NCBI GenBank assembly: GCA_027596075.1 | Contig: JADGJC010000066.1 | Span: 1-64,000 of the forward strand | Reading direction: 5' to 3' | DNA: 64,000 nt | Source: Rhizophlyctis rosea | Lineage: Eukaryota; Chytridiomycota; Chytridiomycetes; Rhizophlyctidales; Rhizophlyctidaceae | Shown here: piece after piece, positions 60,636 to 64,000 of the stretch | How positions within the stretch are numbered: position 1 is the stretch's first letter | How the letters are laid out: each line of letters opens with the position of its first letter | The notes under the pieces: generated by a model | Seen by the model: only the letters and a program-made list of their open reading frames with translations | The model's database searches: none | What the model was told of the DNA's origin: nothing | Program-made: the position numbers and the translations under genes

Positions 60636-61893
60636 TCACGCCCTCTCCCCACCCACCGCTCTATAAGCCCCACTCTTCCTACAAAACACATTAAACACCG
60701 GATTCTGCTTCCCCAAAACCCACTCCCCTCCATCCTTCGGAACTGGCAAAAACGGCCCCTTAAACCCCTTCAAACTAATCTCATACCCCCACCGACTCAA
60801 CATATGCAAATACTCATGCATATCGCTGCCCTTCTCCTTCATCATCTCCTCCGCAACTTCCGAAAGAATGTACGGCACGTATGTTGAGGGATGAGCAAAA
60901 AACTCTTCCGCACCCTTCATGACGTGCATTTCGTATCCTTCTACGTCGATTTTGATGGCGTAGATTGGTATGGAGGCGTAGGAGGGATGTGTGGGGTCAG
61001 GTTTTAGGATGGAGGAAAGGGGTGTGAGAGTTATGGTGTTTCGTGCTGGGTATCCCATTGGGTGTTTTCCGCCGTTGCAGAGGATGGTGCCGTCGCCTAT
61101 ATTTGTCGGGTCAGAGTAGATTGTGCATTTTGTTTCGGTCTCTGATAAGCCTTTGTTGATGAATGTGACGCGGTCTTTCATGTTGGGGTTGTTGCAGAGT
61201 GTTGTGCGGAGGATGTGGCCGTTTTGGCGGAGGGCGTCGAAGGCGATTACGGGGAAGGAGCGGAGGGCCATGTTGATTGTGAACCAGCCTATGTTGGAGC
61301 CGATGTCGAGGAAGATTGGGGCGATTGGAGTTGATGTGGAGGGGTCGCTTGGGGACGCTGAAGGGTCATGTGTTGGATGATATTTTCTATGGTGTGCATG
61401 CCATAATATGTCATTTCGGGCATTGATCATGACGTCCACGAGGGCTTTGGTGTCGTCCACTTCCCACCTATAATTGTAAACAAATCAAGTGGGCGTCGGT
61501 AAACAAAACAAACAACCGCCAGCATTTCGTCAAACATGTTCGAGACACATACATATTATTTTTCATCACAAAGTGAGAAACGATGTCATCACTTCTGAAC
61601 AGTGTCATTCTTACTGGGTCATTTTGGAACCCGGGTATCATCAGGTTGTGCTCAACCGTGGTATTGTCCTGTGGAAGAGGATGAACTTCCTCGCAGTAGT
61701 AGTCAAGATTGTGACGAGCTATGTCAAGTGGGTGTGGTTTGGTGTTTTGTGACGTGGAGGAGGAGTGAAAAGAGGGAAGTTTTGAGGAGGAGGGACGTTG
61801 CTTTAGCAAGAAAAACATCGACAACAGAAAGACGACGCCTAGCAGCAGGCGGACGCGAAGAGTGTACACAGGCATTGAAAATCGTTTCGCCAT
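60636..61893 (-). CDS. membrane-anchored FkbM-family methyltransferase
   Basis: Exons 61893-61553 and 61467-60636 join in phase, 390 residues. The start MAKRFSMPVYTLRVR leads into a single hydrophobic helix (LLLGVVFLLSMFFLL), so this is a type II membrane protein, probably Golgi, with the enzyme in the lumen. The SAM-binding motif is FLDIGSNIGWFTINMA, followed by VIAFDALRQNG. The FkbM hallmark IDVEGYEMHVMKGAEEF is complete. The C-terminus reads LSRWGYEISLKGFKGPF. FkbM enzymes O-methylate sugars or small molecules; with this anchor a glycan substrate is likely but inferred. The neighbours give no clue to the pathway. Confidence 0.9.
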
Positions 61894-64000
61894 TTGAGCA
61901 GGTCTAAGTCACTCGGCTAGGGAGGGTGACGTTTGCGGTAATGGTGGCGGAATTGGGAAGGTGAAGGTGGAATGAACCTCAATGAAGGCAAGCTGAACTT
62001 GAAGGAGGGGCTCCTTTTCTTCTGCGAATTTCAAAGGTTTCTTGCCGCCGCCACCCGGCTCACAAATGCTCCGGGGCTCCGAAATCGCCGCATCCGGGCC
62101 AAGTGGCGCACACACCCTGAACATTGTCGAAACCTTTCCGTCATGAACAACGCGCACCTTTTAGTTGCTGCCGCGTAGCTAGCGTTTGTTTCTGTTCGTA
62201 TTGTGGCACTTATTGAAGAAGGCCATCGAGGGGACTGTGATTTCATTGATTGCTCCGGCCTCTGGTAATATTGTCCGGTGCGTGGTCGTCCCTTGCTTTA
62301 TGGAAAGGCGTTCATTATGAGATGAAGGTCACGACGCTCTGGTGGACATGTGTTCAACGATCACTACAAAGGAGCGTCGGCTCATGCCCGTTGAAGGAAG
62401 ATATCGCGCTCGGAGGAGTCGGTCTATGCTCAGTCATGATCATTCACATCATGTGCTTACATCTTCCGTCCCTGAAGTAACAAGATATCCAGATATGTGG
62501 AAAGAAGAGCATTGAGTCCTCGAGATGTTTGATTCCCTGACGGTTTCTGCTTTTGAAAGACATGCATTCCTTTTGTTGATTACCAGTCCCATTGAAAATT
62601 CAACTTGCAATCTTCCCACAAATCGGCCTTTGCAATCAGTAATGAGCAAAAAATAATCGGTAATGGATGCACATGTCTTTACAGTTGGTGGTGCAATCGG
62701 ATCTCACCATAACATATTCAGCGCAATATGTTTACGGGTAGAGCATGCTAGTAATGCTAATTGTCTCCGGTTTACTGACTCTAAAAGTAGTTACTTCAAC
62801 TGTATACTATCGTCTTGCCATTTTGATTGTCAATGAAATTACGCCCGACGAAAAAGTGTCTCAGGACCTTTTCTGGCATGGCCGTGCACAAGTTGCAAGT
62901 GGTTTGTTTTTTTTGACTTCGTTTTGGCGGAAGCCTGGAGACTTCGGCTCTGTTGGTCTTCATTATTCTTTCCCAGTCGAACTCCCCAGAGGTGGCTTGG
63001 GGCAAAGTGTGCTCGCTAGCCCTACACTTAACTTGAGCCACGGCAAGCTTGAAGCAGCTGAAATGAGATCTCAATTGCATCCACTCATCGCTCAAGCTTT
63101 GTGAAATCGCAACAGCTCGATTGAACAGTTGGATTCAAGAAGTTGTCGTCTCCTTGAAAAATATAAGGGAACCAAGGGATGCCGATACATTATGTGCAAG
63201 CTGAGCTATTCCGATGATCATCACTAGCATAGTGCAGCTAGTAGCATCGCGTTTCAGCCCAACGTTATTTGCCAAGAAAGCTTCGTCCTTTTGAATTCGA
63301 ATTATTTGCATGCAGTTTCACTCAATTTGATTCAACAAAATACAAGACAAAAAGTTTGACACTTTGCTGTTAGTGTTGATGTCCCGGTCTGACGGGCATG
63401 CATTGGGCAGGCCCACCTCTTGTCCTCCATAGTCTCCACCCGATCGCTCACCTGTCACATCGCGGGCGTGATCACACGACCCACGCGTCGCCCAAGGACC
63501 CTGAAACATCCAGCCAGCCGCCCATTCAGAAATGGGTTTGAGACATACACCAATCTGAGTTCATGCAGATAAGGTCTGATGATCATCAATGTTGCCGGCC
63601 GAGATAAGGCAGTTTGGGATATATTGAACAGTCAGGAGTCGGATTCATGCCGGGCATTCACGTAGTCTAGGTCAATAACATGGTGGTGATGAGGATTGAC
63701 GTGTTTCGAAAAGTGACTGGAGTGTTCGGAGCTATGGTCTTGGTTGGCAAGGATGGGGGAGACGGTGTGAAGTCTGGTCTGATGGCGGACGTCTGTGTTG
63801 GTGGTGAAGTATGTTTGCGTTTCATCAACATCAGACATATGTGAACATATATATGTGGGTGCTTCCTGTTGCATTCTCCCCTTCGCCCCAAAATCATCAT
63901 CTTGACCATCTTGCTTGCACACCTCTAACGCATAACTGCTTCAAAACATAAACACGCAAACCAGCAACTTCCACATATCAACCAACAACAGTACACAAGC
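61894..64000. other. intergenic region to the window end
   Basis: No supported gene in 2.1 kb. The first part should hold the FkbM promoter. The last 60 bases are CA-rich (AACAACAGTACACAAGC), like a leader of a plus-strand gene starting beyond the window; that is a guess. Confidence 0.35.

Overview
The window looks like nuclear DNA of a zoosporic (chytrid-type) fungus. The genes are eukaryotic and rich in short GT-AG introns (most about 50-150 nt). Conserved products match fungal families: a RanBP2-finger FG-nucleoporin, an Spt23/Mga2-type membrane-bound transcription factor, a Gcn4/CPC1-like bZIP, an alternative oxidase and an EF3-type ABC remnant. A PDE6-delta homologue, typical of lineages that build cilia or flagella, points to a flagellated fungus. 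Genus cannot be told from the sequence.

Layout. 0-9 kb: 3' part of an FG-nucleoporin (+), a conserved fungal TPR protein (-) and a synaptobrevin v-SNARE (-). 9-12 kb: an F-box-like/ankyrin gene (+) with a frameshift, then tRNA-His. 13-22 kb: secreted PhoD phosphatase (+), converging on a 1,679-residue Virilizer/VIRMA m6A-writer subunit (-) whose eight exons join in phase. 22-32 kb: a frameshifted F-box-like gene (-), a two-LIM protein (+), an alternative oxidase (-) and a divergent F-box-like gene (+) with an in-frame TGA. 32-42 kb: gene-poor, with a decayed copy of the 22.7-24 kb F-box-like gene and a bZIP factor (-) with three upstream ORFs. 42-52 kb: Spt23/Mga2-like factor (+), an unrecognised multi-exon gene (-), PDE6D (+), YIF1 (-) and UBC9 (+). 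52-64 kb: gene-poor, with a doubly broken F-box paralogue (-), an ankyrin-like ORF continuous with a decayed EF3-type ABC domain (-), a dispersed repeat present twice, and a membrane-anchored FkbM-type methyltransferase (-).

The genes do not form one pathway. The clearest pattern is a contrast. The conserved single-copy genes splice cleanly with intact frames. Every F-box-like locus, and the EF3-type remnant, carries a frameshift or in-frame stop. This suggests a fast birth-and-death gene family, or in part local assembly errors. Exon coordinates were worked out by hand from splice signals and reading phase. Family assignments rest on remembered motifs, not on database searches.
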